Source: Candidatus Bathyarchaeota archaeon (GTDB taxonomy: Archaea; Thermoproteota; Bathyarchaeia; TCS64). From it: a stretch of 5,645 nt of DNA. The notes beneath the pieces were generated by a model. The model saw only the letters and a program-made list of their open reading frames with translations, ran no database searches and was not told the DNA's origin. Location of the stretch: the NCBI GenBank assembly GCA_937877765.1, contig CALGBN010000228.1, positions 1 to 5,645 of the forward strand, written 5' to 3'. Below, one piece after another: positions 1-5,641 of the stretch. How positions within the stretch are numbered: the stretch's first letter is position 1; every line of letters begins with the position of its first letter. Made by a program: the position numbers and the translations under genes.

Positions 1-743
1 CCATCAACATATGCCTCCACATATACCGCATCAGGGTTAATCCACATGTTAGTGATACCATAAACCGTCTCAGGACGCAGAGTACCAGCAGGGAAAATCA
101 AGTCATCATGCTTAACCTTGATAACAGTAAACTCATCGATCTCAGGCTCCTTATCACCTACCGTATCGTGTTGTCCGACTGGGTTTCCACAGCTTGGACA
201 CCATCCTACTGGATGGCTTCCCTGAGTGATGAATCCCTTCTGTCTCAGCTTTGCGAACTGCCACTCAATGAACTTGCTATAAATTGGGTCCACTGTGGTG
301 AACTCTCTTCTCCAGTCCATACTGTACCCGATGCGCTGCATGCCATGCTTAATCTCCATCGCAAAGTATGTTGCCATCGACACAGGGTCCTCTAGCTCGG
401 GCAGCTTGCTCTCTGGAATATTGTATAAGTTGAGGAACGTATCAAGGAGACTTGGGTCTCTTTCTTTAAGTCTCTCCACCATCGCGAAAAGCGGTGTTCC
501 AGTAAAGTGCCACGCCATCGGGAGCAGCACATTGTAGCCATGCATCCTCTGGAACCGTGCGTGAACATCGGTCAGGGTATAGGTTCTTCCGTGTCCAATG
601 TGCTGCGGGCTGTTGGGATATGGGTAGGCTACTGTTAGATAGAACTTGGGCTTCTCGGGGTCTGGGTCTGTATCAAACGCATGGGCTTCTGCCCAGCGTT
701 TCTGCCATTTTGCTTCGATCTGTTTCCATTCAACCATATGCAT
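1..743 (-). CDS. leuS: Leucyl-tRNA synthetase, archaeal type, N-terminal part (runs off the window)
   Basis: Class I synthetase that charges tRNA-Leu with leucine in the cytoplasm. Only the first 245-247 codons are present; the gene continues past position 1, against a usual archaeal length above 900 residues. Numbered from the ATG at 737, the Rossmann-fold HIGH motif lies at residues 46-49 (HIGHGRTYT), followed by the GWHFTGTP-like segment AWHFTGTP (75-82). A zinc-knuckle segment WCPSCGNPVGQHD lies at 179-191. The CP1 editing domain begins with TLRPETVYG at 219-227, the threonine-rich region that lines the hydrolytic site in this family. This arrangement is of the archaeal/eukaryotic type. 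Two in-frame ATGs exist, at 743 and 737 (MHMVEWKQ). An AGAGGA sequence at 748-753 lies 4 nt before the first and 10 nt before the second, so the start is undecided. No frameshift is seen. The neighbour upstream is the DedA gene on the same strand. Confidence 0.95.
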   Translation of the reverse strand, partial: MHMVEWKQIEAKWQKRWAEAHAFDTDPDPEKPKFYLTVAYPYPNSPQHIGHGRTYTLTDVHARFQRMHGYNVLLPMAWHFTGTPLFAMVERLKERDPSLLDTFLNLYNIPESKLPELEDPVSMATYFAMEIKHGMQRIGYSMDWRREFTTVDPIYSKFIEWQFAKLRQKGFITQGSHPVGWCPSCGNPVGQHDTVGDKEPEIDEFTVIKVKHDDLIFPAGTLRPETVYGITNMWINPDAVYVEAYVD

Positions 744-747
744 ACTA

Positions 748-753
748 TCCTCT
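748..753 (-). promoter_or_regulatory. Putative Shine-Dalgarno of leuS
   Basis: AGAGGA on the minus strand, 4 nt upstream of the ATG at 743 and 10 nt upstream of the in-frame ATG at 737. The longer spacing fits the usual range slightly better, which would favour the start at 737. Confidence 0.35.
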
Positions 754-780
754 ATCTGATCTCCAATTGATAGCAGTGAG

Positions 781-788
781 AATAAAGG
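781..788 (-). promoter_or_regulatory. Candidate TATA box for leuS
   Basis: CCTTTATT on the minus strand, in the 105-bp gap between the DedA stop and leuS. An archaeal TATA box sits about 25 nt before the transcription start, so initiation would fall near 757-762 and give a leader of roughly 15-25 nt that still includes the Shine-Dalgarno-like sequence. This is inferred from composition and spacing only. Confidence 0.3.
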
Positions 789-796
789 TTATGAGT

Positions 797-801
797 AAAA
801 A
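797..801 (-). terminator. Possible T-run terminator after the DedA gene
   Basis: A run of five T on the minus strand (CTGTTTTTAC), about 48 nt past the DedA stop codon and just before the candidate leuS promoter. Archaeal RNA polymerase can terminate at short U-runs without a hairpin. Five T is minimal, so support is weak. Confidence 0.2.
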
Positions 802-848
802 CAGTTGCGGATGAACCACTGGAGTAGATTACACGTTTATATGAAGTA

Positions 849-1457
849 TTATTCCTCTGATGTTTGGTCGTTTTTAACATCAAATCGCTCAAGTGTGCTT
901 GACCAGTCAATCTTAGAGGCTCGATATATGATCAATAAGCCAATACCCAGTAATATTCCGATTTGAAGAGTCGATATTGATGTTATATACGTCCATAATG
1001 TGGGGAAACTGTATCTTCCAGCATACGCGACGCCAATATTCATCAATATTTTCCCCGCCAGCATCGCCGTGAAAGCCTTCTTCAAATCATAATTAACAAT
1101 ACCAAACGTAACGAGTAACAGGTCATCTGGAAGAGGCGTCAATGCAAATATGAACATCAAGATCATACCATGCTTTTCAAGCAGCCGCCGCGTACTCTGC
1201 ACCTGTTTTTTATAGCGTTCATCAATGACCTTCTTGCTAGCTACACCGATAACATATGATGAGAACTCGCCTATCGTTGATCCCAATCCGCTGCTTAGTC
1301 CCAAGAGTATTGGGTTATGGGTTGCTCCAAGAGCGTATATTGGTACAACGACTGGAGCGGGGAGAAAGAACGTCATGTTACAGAGTACTGCTAAGATAAA
1401 GACTCCGAGGTACCCGTGTGCTAATGCGATGTTGACGAGTTCAGTCCACATACTCAA
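849..1457 (-). CDS. DedA/VTT-family (SNARE-associated) integral membrane protein
   Basis: A polytopic membrane protein of about 200 residues. Hydrophobic segments lie at about 15-38, 48-72, 98-118, 125-147 and 161-178, followed by a polar, charged C-terminal tail (179-202). The family signature is seen as a glycine-rich re-entrant stretch (about 53-71, with G63, E64, Y68, G71) and a second one with the TPLPDD motif (107-112) followed by FGIVNYDLKKAF. Members of the DedA/VTT superfamily act as membrane transporters or scramblases in phospholipid recycling and proton-linked homeostasis; the substrate here is unknown. It most resembles the shorter YqaA-like branch. The start is ambiguous: TTG at 1457 has GGGGAG 9 nt upstream, while the in-frame ATG at 1451 would be 15 nt away, so TTG is slightly preferred. 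It lies between alaS and leuS on the same strand, with its own promoter candidates, and no functional tie to them is evident. Confidence 0.85.
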   Translation of the reverse strand: MSMWTELVNIALAHGYLGVFILAVLCNMTFFLPAPVVVPIYALGATHNPILLGLSSGLGSTIGEFSSYVIGVASKKVIDERYKKQVQSTRRLLEKHGMILMFIFALTPLPDDLLLVTFGIVNYDLKKAFTAMLAGKILMNIGVAYAGRYSFPTLWTYITSISTLQIGILLGIGLLIIYRASKIDWSSTLERFDVKNDQTSEE

Positions 1458-1466
1458 GGTTTACGT

Positions 1467-1472
1467 CTCCCC
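1467..1472 (-). promoter_or_regulatory. Putative Shine-Dalgarno of the DedA gene
   Basis: GGGGAG on the minus strand, 9 nt upstream of TTG 1457 and 15 nt upstream of ATG 1451. It decides mildly in favour of the TTG start. Confidence 0.4.
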
Positions 1473-1498
1473 ATCTCTCTATTCTTTACAGCATCTTG

Positions 1499-1506
1499 AA
1501 TATATC
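1499..1506 (-). promoter_or_regulatory. Candidate proximal TATA box for the DedA gene
   Basis: GATATATT on the minus strand. A start about 25 nt downstream would fall near 1478, leaving a leader of about 20 nt that still includes the GGGGAG sequence. It overlaps the palindrome at 1502-1517. It is an alternative to the stronger box at 1539-1548. Confidence 0.25.
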
Positions 1507-1517
1507 ACTAGCGATAT
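1502..1517. repeat. 16-bp near-perfect palindrome (possible operator) upstream of the DedA gene
   Basis: ATATCACTAGCGATAT pairs with its own reverse complement at 7 of 8 positions per half; only the A/C pair flanking the central CTAG fails. It lies about 22-37 nt downstream of the TATA-like box at 1539-1548, at the expected initiation site of that promoter, and overlaps the second TATA-like box. A dimeric repressor bound here could block initiation. The AT-rich composition means chance is possible. Confidence 0.35.
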
Positions 1518-1538
1518 TATTCATAGTTAAGGTCACCC

Positions 1539-1548
1539 TTATATAAAA
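1539..1548 (-). promoter_or_regulatory. Strong candidate TATA box for the DedA gene
   Basis: TTTTATATAA on the minus strand, a close match to the archaeal TATA consensus and the clearest one in the window. It lies in the 107-bp gap between the alaS stop and the DedA start. Predicted initiation is near 1515-1520, giving a leader of about 60 nt. This suggests DedA is transcribed independently of alaS. Confidence 0.4.
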
Positions 1549-1564
1549 TAGTAGCAAGGAGCGT

Positions 1565-3331
1565 CTACTCCACGACAGCCCTAATTCTGCGGACTCCAGC
1601 CGAGATGCCTTCTTCTTTCTTTATCCTAAAGTGCCCAATCTCCTTAGTGTTCTTGACGTGAGGTCCACTACACACCTCCATCGAGAAATCTCCTATTGAG
1701 TATACTGTGATCTTGTCCCCGTATCTCTGCTCAAAGACCGCCTGTGCACCCATCTCCTTTGCCTTCTCGAAAGTAGTCTCGCATTTCTCTATGGGAATAG
1801 CCTTCTTGATCTGCTCGTTCACCAAGTCCTCGACTTGTTTTAACTCATCTTTAGTGACCTTTCTGTGGAAGTTGAAGTCAAATCTTAGACGCTCAGGAGT
1901 AATATTAGAGCCCCTCTGCTCGACCTGATCTCCAAGAACCTTTCTCAGCGCTTCATTCAACAGATGCGTAGCAGTGTGAAGCCTTACCGTCTTTTCAGAA
2001 TGGTCTGCAAGACCGCTACCAAACCGCTTATCAGCGCCTGCTCTGGAGACTTTTTGGTGTTTCTCAAACTCCGCGTTAAATCCATCCACATCTATTGGGA
2101 TGTCATTTTCTTCTCCAAGCTCTATGATGATTTCTATTGGGAAACCGAAGCTCTGATAGAGTAAGAATGCGTCTTTTCCACTGATTTTCTTGTTTTTTCT
2201 CGCCATTCTGTTGAATCTGTTGAGTCCTTTTTGGAGAGTATTGCTGAATTTCTTGTGCTCTTTCTTCAGTTCTGAGATGATGGTTTCCTCATTCTCTTTG
2301 AGGTATGGATAATCCTCTGAATAGGTCTCAATTACCTTCTCAGCTAGACCACTCAGGAACTCATCATCTACCCCTAAGAGCTTGCCATGCCGGATAGCCT
2401 TCCTAATCATTCTTCGAAGAACATATCCTTGCTCAGTGTTCAATGGAACAATGCCTTCCGCGAGAAGGAATGTAGCTGCACGTGCGTGTTCAACGATTAT
2501 CCTGATACTCTTAACCTGACTTGGTTCAAGCTCCTCTAATCCAGCTAGACTTTTCACCGCTTCAACCAGAGGCGCAAAAATTTCTGTCTCATAGACGTTG
2601 TCTTTTCCCTGTAGTATGGCTGTGGTTCTCTCCACACCCATGCCTGTGTCTACGTTCTTCTGTTCTAGAAGCTCGTATTTTCCATCAGGGGTCCTGTTGT
2701 ACTCCATGAATACATTGTTCCATATCTCACAGTACTTTCCACAGTTACATCCCGGCTGACAATCAGGGCTACACGCTTGGATTCCTGTATCAAAGAATAT
2801 CTCTGTGTCAGGTCCACAGGGTCCAGTGCTACCTATTGGTCCCCACCAGTTGTCCTCCTTTGGAAGATAGTATATTCTTTCTTCTGGGACACCAAGCTCC
2901 ATCCAGACTTTTGCGCTATCCATGTCTCTGGGGCTATCTTCATCACCTGCAAACACTGTAAAGGAGAGCTTATCTGGGTCTATGTTTAACCATTTATCCC
3001 TTGTGAGGAACTCATAGCTCATCTTGATGGATTCCTCTTTGAAGTAGTCACCTAGACTCCAGTTACCCAGCATCTCAAAGAAGCTCAGGTGGAAACTGTC
3101 CCCCACCTCATCTACATCACTGGTTCTGAGACATTTCTGAACATTGACAAGCCTCTTCCCGCTAGGATGTGGCTGACCAAGTAGATATGGTACCAGTGGA
3201 TGCATTCCAGCTGATATGAAGAGCGCCGTGGGGTCATTCTCCGGTATTAATGGTGCATTTGCTATTCGTTTGTGATTGTGTTCAAGGAAAAACTCTATGT
3301 ATTTTTTCTTTAGTGTCTCAGAAGTAATCAA
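1565..3331 (-). CDS. alaS: Alanyl-tRNA synthetase, short form lacking the C-terminal DHHA1/C-Ala region
   Basis: Class II synthetase that charges tRNA-Ala and clears mis-acylated tRNA. Residues below are numbered from the in-frame GTG at 3340 (591 aa). The catalytic core includes KCLRT (69-73), motif 2 with FFEMLGNWSLGDYFK (87-101) and motif 3 GMGVERTTAI (233-242). A cysteine cluster C190, C194, C198, C200, C204 interrupts the core. The tRNA-recognition region follows, then the SAD editing domain with its zinc ligands in HTATHLL (455-461) and CSGPHV (557-562). The protein ends right after GVRRIRAV, where typical AlaRS of about 880-900 aa continue into DHHA1/C-Ala. The sequence past the stop is not coding, so this looks like a natural short form. 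It also lacks the N-terminal extension usual in archaeal AlaRS. The preferred start is TTG 3331, because AGGTGG (3337-3342) lies 5 nt upstream and overlaps the GTG at 3340. The upstream neighbour is rpl12, 192-201 bp away on the same strand. Confidence 0.95.
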   Translation of the reverse strand: MITSETLKKKYIEFFLEHNHKRIANAPLIPENDPTALFISAGMHPLVPYLLGQPHPSGKRLVNVQKCLRTSDVDEVGDSFHLSFFEMLGNWSLGDYFKEESIKMSYEFLTRDKWLNIDPDKLSFTVFAGDEDSPRDMDSAKVWMELGVPEERIYYLPKEDNWWGPIGSTGPCGPDTEIFFDTGIQACSPDCQPGCNCGKYCEIWNNVFMEYNRTPDGKYELLEQKNVDTGMGVERTTAILQGKDNVYETEIFAPLVEAVKSLAGLEELEPSQVKSIRIIVEHARAATFLLAEGIVPLNTEQGYVLRRMIRKAIRHGKLLGVDDEFLSGLAEKVIETYSEDYPYLKENEETIISELKKEHKKFSNTLQKGLNRFNRMARKNKKISGKDAFLLYQSFGFPIEIIIELGEENDIPIDVDGFNAEFEKHQKVSRAGADKRFGSGLADHSEKTVRLHTATHLLNEALRKVLGDQVEQRGSNITPERLRFDFNFHRKVTKDELKQVEDLVNEQIKKAIPIEKCETTFEKAKEMGAQAVFEQRYGDKITVYSIGDFSMEVCSGPHVKNTKEIGHFRIKKEEGISAGVRRIRAVVE

Positions 3332-3336
3332 TTGAA

Positions 3337-3342
3337 CCACCT
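3337..3342 (-). promoter_or_regulatory. Shine-Dalgarno of alaS that points to a TTG start
   Basis: AGGTGG on the minus strand, 5 nt before TTG 3331. It contains the alternative GTG start at 3340, which has no ribosome binding site of its own in range. The protein from TTG would begin M-I-T-S-E-T-L, matching where I expect short AlaRS proteins to begin. Confidence 0.45.
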
Positions 3343-3430
3343 ATGTTGAATTTGTGAATCATTTAAGGATATCTTACCAATTACGGAACTCATACTCATC
3401 CTTCTATTACAGTAAATATCCCCAATGCCT

Positions 3431-3440
3431 CCATAAAAGG
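3431..3440 (-). promoter_or_regulatory. Candidate TATA box for alaS
   Basis: CCTTTTATGG on the minus strand, in the gap after rpl12. Initiation would fall near 3408-3412, giving a leader of about 70-80 nt before alaS. A second, weaker AT-rich box (CTTAAAT, near 3361-3367) could instead give an almost leaderless transcript. Both are inferred from composition and spacing. Confidence 0.3.
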
Positions 3441-3513
3441 GTAAATCAAACCTAGTAACCACTAGCCTCAAAACAATAATCTCATTAAAACAAGGAATAG
3501 GGTAACTAGACTC

Positions 3514-3518
3514 AAAAA
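3514..3518 (-). terminator. Possible T-run terminator after rpl12
   Basis: A run of five T on the minus strand (CTATTTTTGAG), 14 nt past the rpl12 stop codon. It fits archaeal U-run termination and would partly separate rpl12 from alaS. The run is short and there is no clear hairpin. Confidence 0.25.
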
Positions 3519-3532
3519 TAGTTAGGAGAGAT

Positions 3533-3838
3533 TTAACCGAATAGAGCGCCGAGTCCCTGTAGGTCCTCTTCCTCTTCTGGTTCCTCTTCCTTAGCCTCTT
3601 CTTCAGGGGCTGCTTCTTCCTCAGCTGCTGCTGGAGCTGCTGCTGCGGCGGCACCTGCTGTAAAGACAGGTGCTTTGAGAGCTTCATCGATGTCAACATC
3701 TGCAAGGGCGGCACATAACGCCTTGACTCTACTAGAGTCTGCGCTAACGCCAGCCGCTGTGAGTGTGTTTGTAACTGCGTCTTCACTGATCTCTTTTCCT
3801 GCGCTGTGAAGGAGCATAGCGGCATACATGTATTCCAT
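3533..3838 (-). CDS. rpl12: Large-subunit ribosomal protein P1 (archaeal L12, stalk protein)
   Basis: A 101-aa acidic stalk protein. Archaeal P1 dimers bind the C-terminal tail of P0 (L10) and recruit translation factors to the ribosomal GTPase centre. The N-terminal helical dimerisation domain (about 1-58) starts [17 protein letters not shown]. It is followed by an alanine-rich hinge (62-72), a glutamate-rich segment (73-91) and the factor-binding tail GLGALFG (95-101). Length and architecture are normal for archaea. The ATG at 3838 has GAGGT (3847-3851) 8 nt upstream. A long open frame on the same strand in another register (3825-3328) is a by-product of the repetitive Ala/Glu codons. The gene heads the minus-strand cluster, and the usual partners L10 and L1 are not upstream, where a divergent amidase gene lies instead. 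alaS follows downstream. Confidence 0.96.
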   Translation of the reverse strand: MEYMYAAMLLHSAGKEISEDAVTNTLTAAGVSADSSRVKALCAALADVDIDEALKAPVFTAGAAAAAAPAAAEEEAAPEEEAKEEEPEEEEDLQGLGALFG

Positions 3839-3846
3839 TTTTCTTT

Positions 3847-3851
3847 ACCTC
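3847..3851 (-). promoter_or_regulatory. Shine-Dalgarno of rpl12
   Basis: GAGGT on the minus strand with an 8-nt A-rich spacer before the ATG at 3838. This is good spacing for a well-translated ribosomal gene. Confidence 0.5.
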
Positions 3852-3898
3852 AATTGATAGTCCATTCTATCTAACTGCTAACATACAACCACAGAGCC

Positions 3899-3910
3899 TA
3901 TTTTTATTCT
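3899..3910 (-). promoter_or_regulatory. Candidate TATA box for rpl12
   Basis: AGAATAAAAATA on the minus strand, in the 142-bp region between rpl12 and the divergent amidase gene. Initiation would be near 3873-3880, with a leader of about 35-40 nt containing the GAGGT site. No equally good TATA box was found for the plus-strand amidase; a weak TTAAAC at 3943-3948 would give a leader of about 10 nt. Confidence 0.3.
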
Positions 3911-3980
3911 TATCGTTTTTACAGAGAACAGCCACGATACCGTTAAACCAAATGAAACAAGATAATCAAAATAGATTATT

Positions 3981-4904
3981 ATGGTGAAAAGGATAGAGAA
4001 AAAACCCCAAGATAAGCTCACCGCAACGGGAAACAGTACGTTAAATCCGTTCACAGAGCCCATAGCTTTTGTGGAACCCGGTGAAGAAATTGAGGTTTCA
4101 ACGTGGGATGCTTATGGTGGAATAATTAGCCCTACCCGTACTTTTCAAGAAGCAGTGGATCAGGGACTCGCGGGGGCGCTTAACCCAGTCACAGGCCCCA
4201 TCTATATTAGAGGCGCAGAGCCCGGTGATACCCTTGTTGTAGAAATACTTGATATAGAAGTGCCTGAATGGGGCGGCTCAAGTATAATCCCTGGATTCGG
4301 TGCATTGGAGGGCTGGCTAAACCTTATGAAGCCAAGGACAAAGATCAGCTACATCAAAGAAGACAAGATAACCTACGAGACAGACCACGGTAAAACCATA
4401 GAGCTGGAAACTGAACCATTCATAGGAACCATAGGCGTAAGCCCAGCCTACGAAGCAATACAGACTCTTGCCCCGGGTCCACACGGTGGAAACATGGATT
4501 GCCCCGATATCAGACCCGGAAATACATTGTATCTACCTGTAACCCAGAAAGGAGCATTATTTGGGCTAGGAGATGTTCACGCTATTCAAGGAGACGGAGA
4601 GATATGTGGCACAGCTGTTGAGATTGGCGCAGTAGTAAAAATCAGGTTCAATGTGTTGAAGAAGACCATTGCTTGGCCAAGAGTTGAGTCCGATGACATG
4701 ATCATGACCGTATGCAGTGCACGACCCTTAGAGGATGCCGCTAGGCTAGCATACCGTGAATTGATCAACTGGATGGTCAGTGATTATGGCTGGGACCGGG
4801 ATGACGCGTATATGTTTCTAAGTCTGGCGGTCAAGGCGAGAATCGCTCAGATAGTTGATCCACTATACACTGTTGTTGCGAAGGTATCAAAGAAGTATCT
4901 CTAG
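3981..4904 (+). CDS. Acetamidase/formamidase family protein (FmdA/AmdA)
   Basis: A 307-aa cytoplasmic hydrolase of the FmdA/AmdA family, whose members release ammonia from short amides (formamide to formate, acetamide to acetate). The substrate cannot be told from sequence. Family motifs are all present: NPVTGPIYIRGAEPGDTL (68-85), FIGTIGVSP (147-155), GPHGGNMD (166-173), LYLPV (183-187), and GALFGLGDVHAIQGDGE (191-207), which supplies conserved H and D residues of the metal/active-site region. Length is normal for the compact archaeal and bacterial form, and no signal peptide is seen. The ATG at 3981 lacks a Shine-Dalgarno in the preceding AT-rich 20 nt, so a leaderless or near-leaderless transcript is likely. 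It is divergent from rpl12 and overlaps the next gene tail to tail at a shared CTAG. No amide transporter or nitrogen regulator is nearby to indicate its role. Confidence 0.92.
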   Translation: MVKRIEKKPQDKLTATGNSTLNPFTEPIAFVEPGEEIEVSTWDAYGGIISPTRTFQEAVDQGLAGALNPVTGPIYIRGAEPGDTLVVEILDIEVPEWGGSSIIPGFGALEGWLNLMKPRTKISYIKEDKITYETDHGKTIELETEPFIGTIGVSPAYEAIQTLAPGPHGGNMDCPDIRPGNTLYLPVTQKGALFGLGDVHAIQGDGEICGTAVEIGAVVKIRFNVLKKTIAWPRVESDDMIMTVCSARPLEDAARLAYRELINWMVSDYGWDRDDAYMFLSLAVKARIAQIVDPLYTVVAKVSKKYL

Positions 4905-5629
4905 CCATGGATATGCTTCAATGCATTTTCCCATTTCTCGTTTTTCTGAAGAATCTCATAGACGCGCATCATCTCAGCTTCATAGGTTTCGAACTCTTCA
5001 TCCGCATCAAGAATCATCAAGGCTATCTTATTCTTCTCCCCGGCTATTCCCGCGATCTTGTACTCCCCGGCTCTTAGCCTAATATCTGAGGCGTTTTTCT
5101 TCTCCGCCATCTTAAAAATCGAGTTTATCACCTTATCCGTGATTGTGTCAGGAAGCTCCCAGTTTTCAGGAGCCGTAAAAACCTGTTTTCTAAAAAAAGA
5201 TTTTACTATCACAGCAACTCGTACCAATTTAGGGGCAGGACGAATTTCTTGTGGCAGGTCCTCTACATCCTCTATGCTGAGCTTGGGTTTTTCACCGATG
5301 AGACTCTTAACCTGCTCCTTACGCCGCCTAATATACTCCAGAGGATCGATCTTGTCCTCCTTCAATAGTTGATCAATTTCCTTAAGCTTATCATTAATCA
5401 CGGCGCTACCATCATTTTCTATTGCCGGTAATGATACCCGGCGTCCTTCTTGCTGTGGTGGTTGTTGATAACTGGACGCTATCTGAGCGCCTTGGAGCTG
5501 CTGCTTCTTTATTGCTACCTCTGTTTTCCATGCTTCTATACAGATTTGGCATGTCTGGAATGGAACCTGTGTGGCTTGGAACGGGCATATCCGTTCTTTA
5601 ACGAAGATACATCGTTTTTGTTTGCTCAC
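4901..5629 (-). CDS. Hypothetical protein: N-terminal Cys module, SHOCT-like segment, C-terminal alpha/beta domain
   Basis: I do not recognise a named family for this 242-aa protein. The N-terminus has four cysteines (C7, C15, C27, C30) in C-x7-C-x11-C-x2-C spacing, ending CQICIEAWKTE, suggestive of a small zinc- or metal-binding module. A polar, glutamine-rich linker (43-65) follows. A helical segment at 80-111 (INDKLKEIDQLLKEDKIDP then EYIRRRKEQ) resembles SHOCT oligomerisation motifs. The C-terminal region (about 133-242) predicts alternating strands and helices (VRVAVIVKSF, a helix near 163-178, YKIAGIAG, KIALMILD, and a terminal helix near 214-236). This pattern recalls longin/roadblock-like folds, but it is only a resemblance. 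There is no signal peptide or membrane segment, so it is probably cytosolic. The start is GTG 5629 with GGAGG (5637-5641) 7 nt upstream; an ATG at 5643 is out of frame. It converges on the amidase gene. Confidence 0.8.
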   Translation of the reverse strand: MSKQKRCIFVKERICPFQATQVPFQTCQICIEAWKTEVAIKKQQLQGAQIASSYQQPPQQEGRRVSLPAIENDGSAVINDKLKEIDQLLKEDKIDPLEYIRRRKEQVKSLIGEKPKLSIEDVEDLPQEIRPAPKLVRVAVIVKSFFRKQVFTAPENWELPDTITDKVINSIFKMAEKKNASDIRLRAGEYKIAGIAGEKNKIALMILDADEEFETYEAEMMRVYEILQKNEKWENALKHIHG

Positions 5630-5636
5630 AGGGGTT

Positions 5637-5641
5637 CCTCC
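5637..5641 (-). promoter_or_regulatory. Shine-Dalgarno supporting the GTG start at 5629
   Basis: GGAGG on the minus strand with a 7-nt spacer to the GTG. This is a consensus archaeal site, and it decides the start because the only nearby ATG (5643) is in another frame. Confidence 0.55.

Noticed and set aside
108..814. Three plus-strand open frames (108-395, 295-537, 557-814)
   Set aside because: They lie antisense to the leuS coding sequence, which has clear HIGH, zinc-knuckle and CP1 motifs; their translations show no family resemblance.
1225..1530. Plus-strand 101-aa open frame antisense to the DedA gene
   Set aside because: No recognisable motif, and it overlaps a well-supported membrane protein gene and its promoter region.
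1453..1564. Remnant of a frameshifted AlaRS C-Ala/DHHA1 domain downstream of alaS
   Set aside because: The stretch is only about 107 bp, AT-rich with TATA-like boxes, and gives no DHHA1-like peptide; the short AlaRS ends at a natural domain boundary.
3328..3825. 165-aa minus-strand open frame overlapping rpl12 and its downstream spacer
   Set aside because: It is rpl12 read in another register; the Q/K/L-rich repeats come from Ala/Glu codon runs, and rpl12 in the correct frame is unmistakable.
849..3838. rpl12-alaS-DedA as a single operon
   Set aside because: Gaps of about 107 and 192 bp each carry TATA-like boxes, so independent transcription is the simpler reading, although read-through cannot be excluded.
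3981..5629. Amidase plus unknown gene as a novel two-gene system
   Set aside because: They are convergent, not co-directional, so they cannot form an operon, and nothing in the proteins links their functions.
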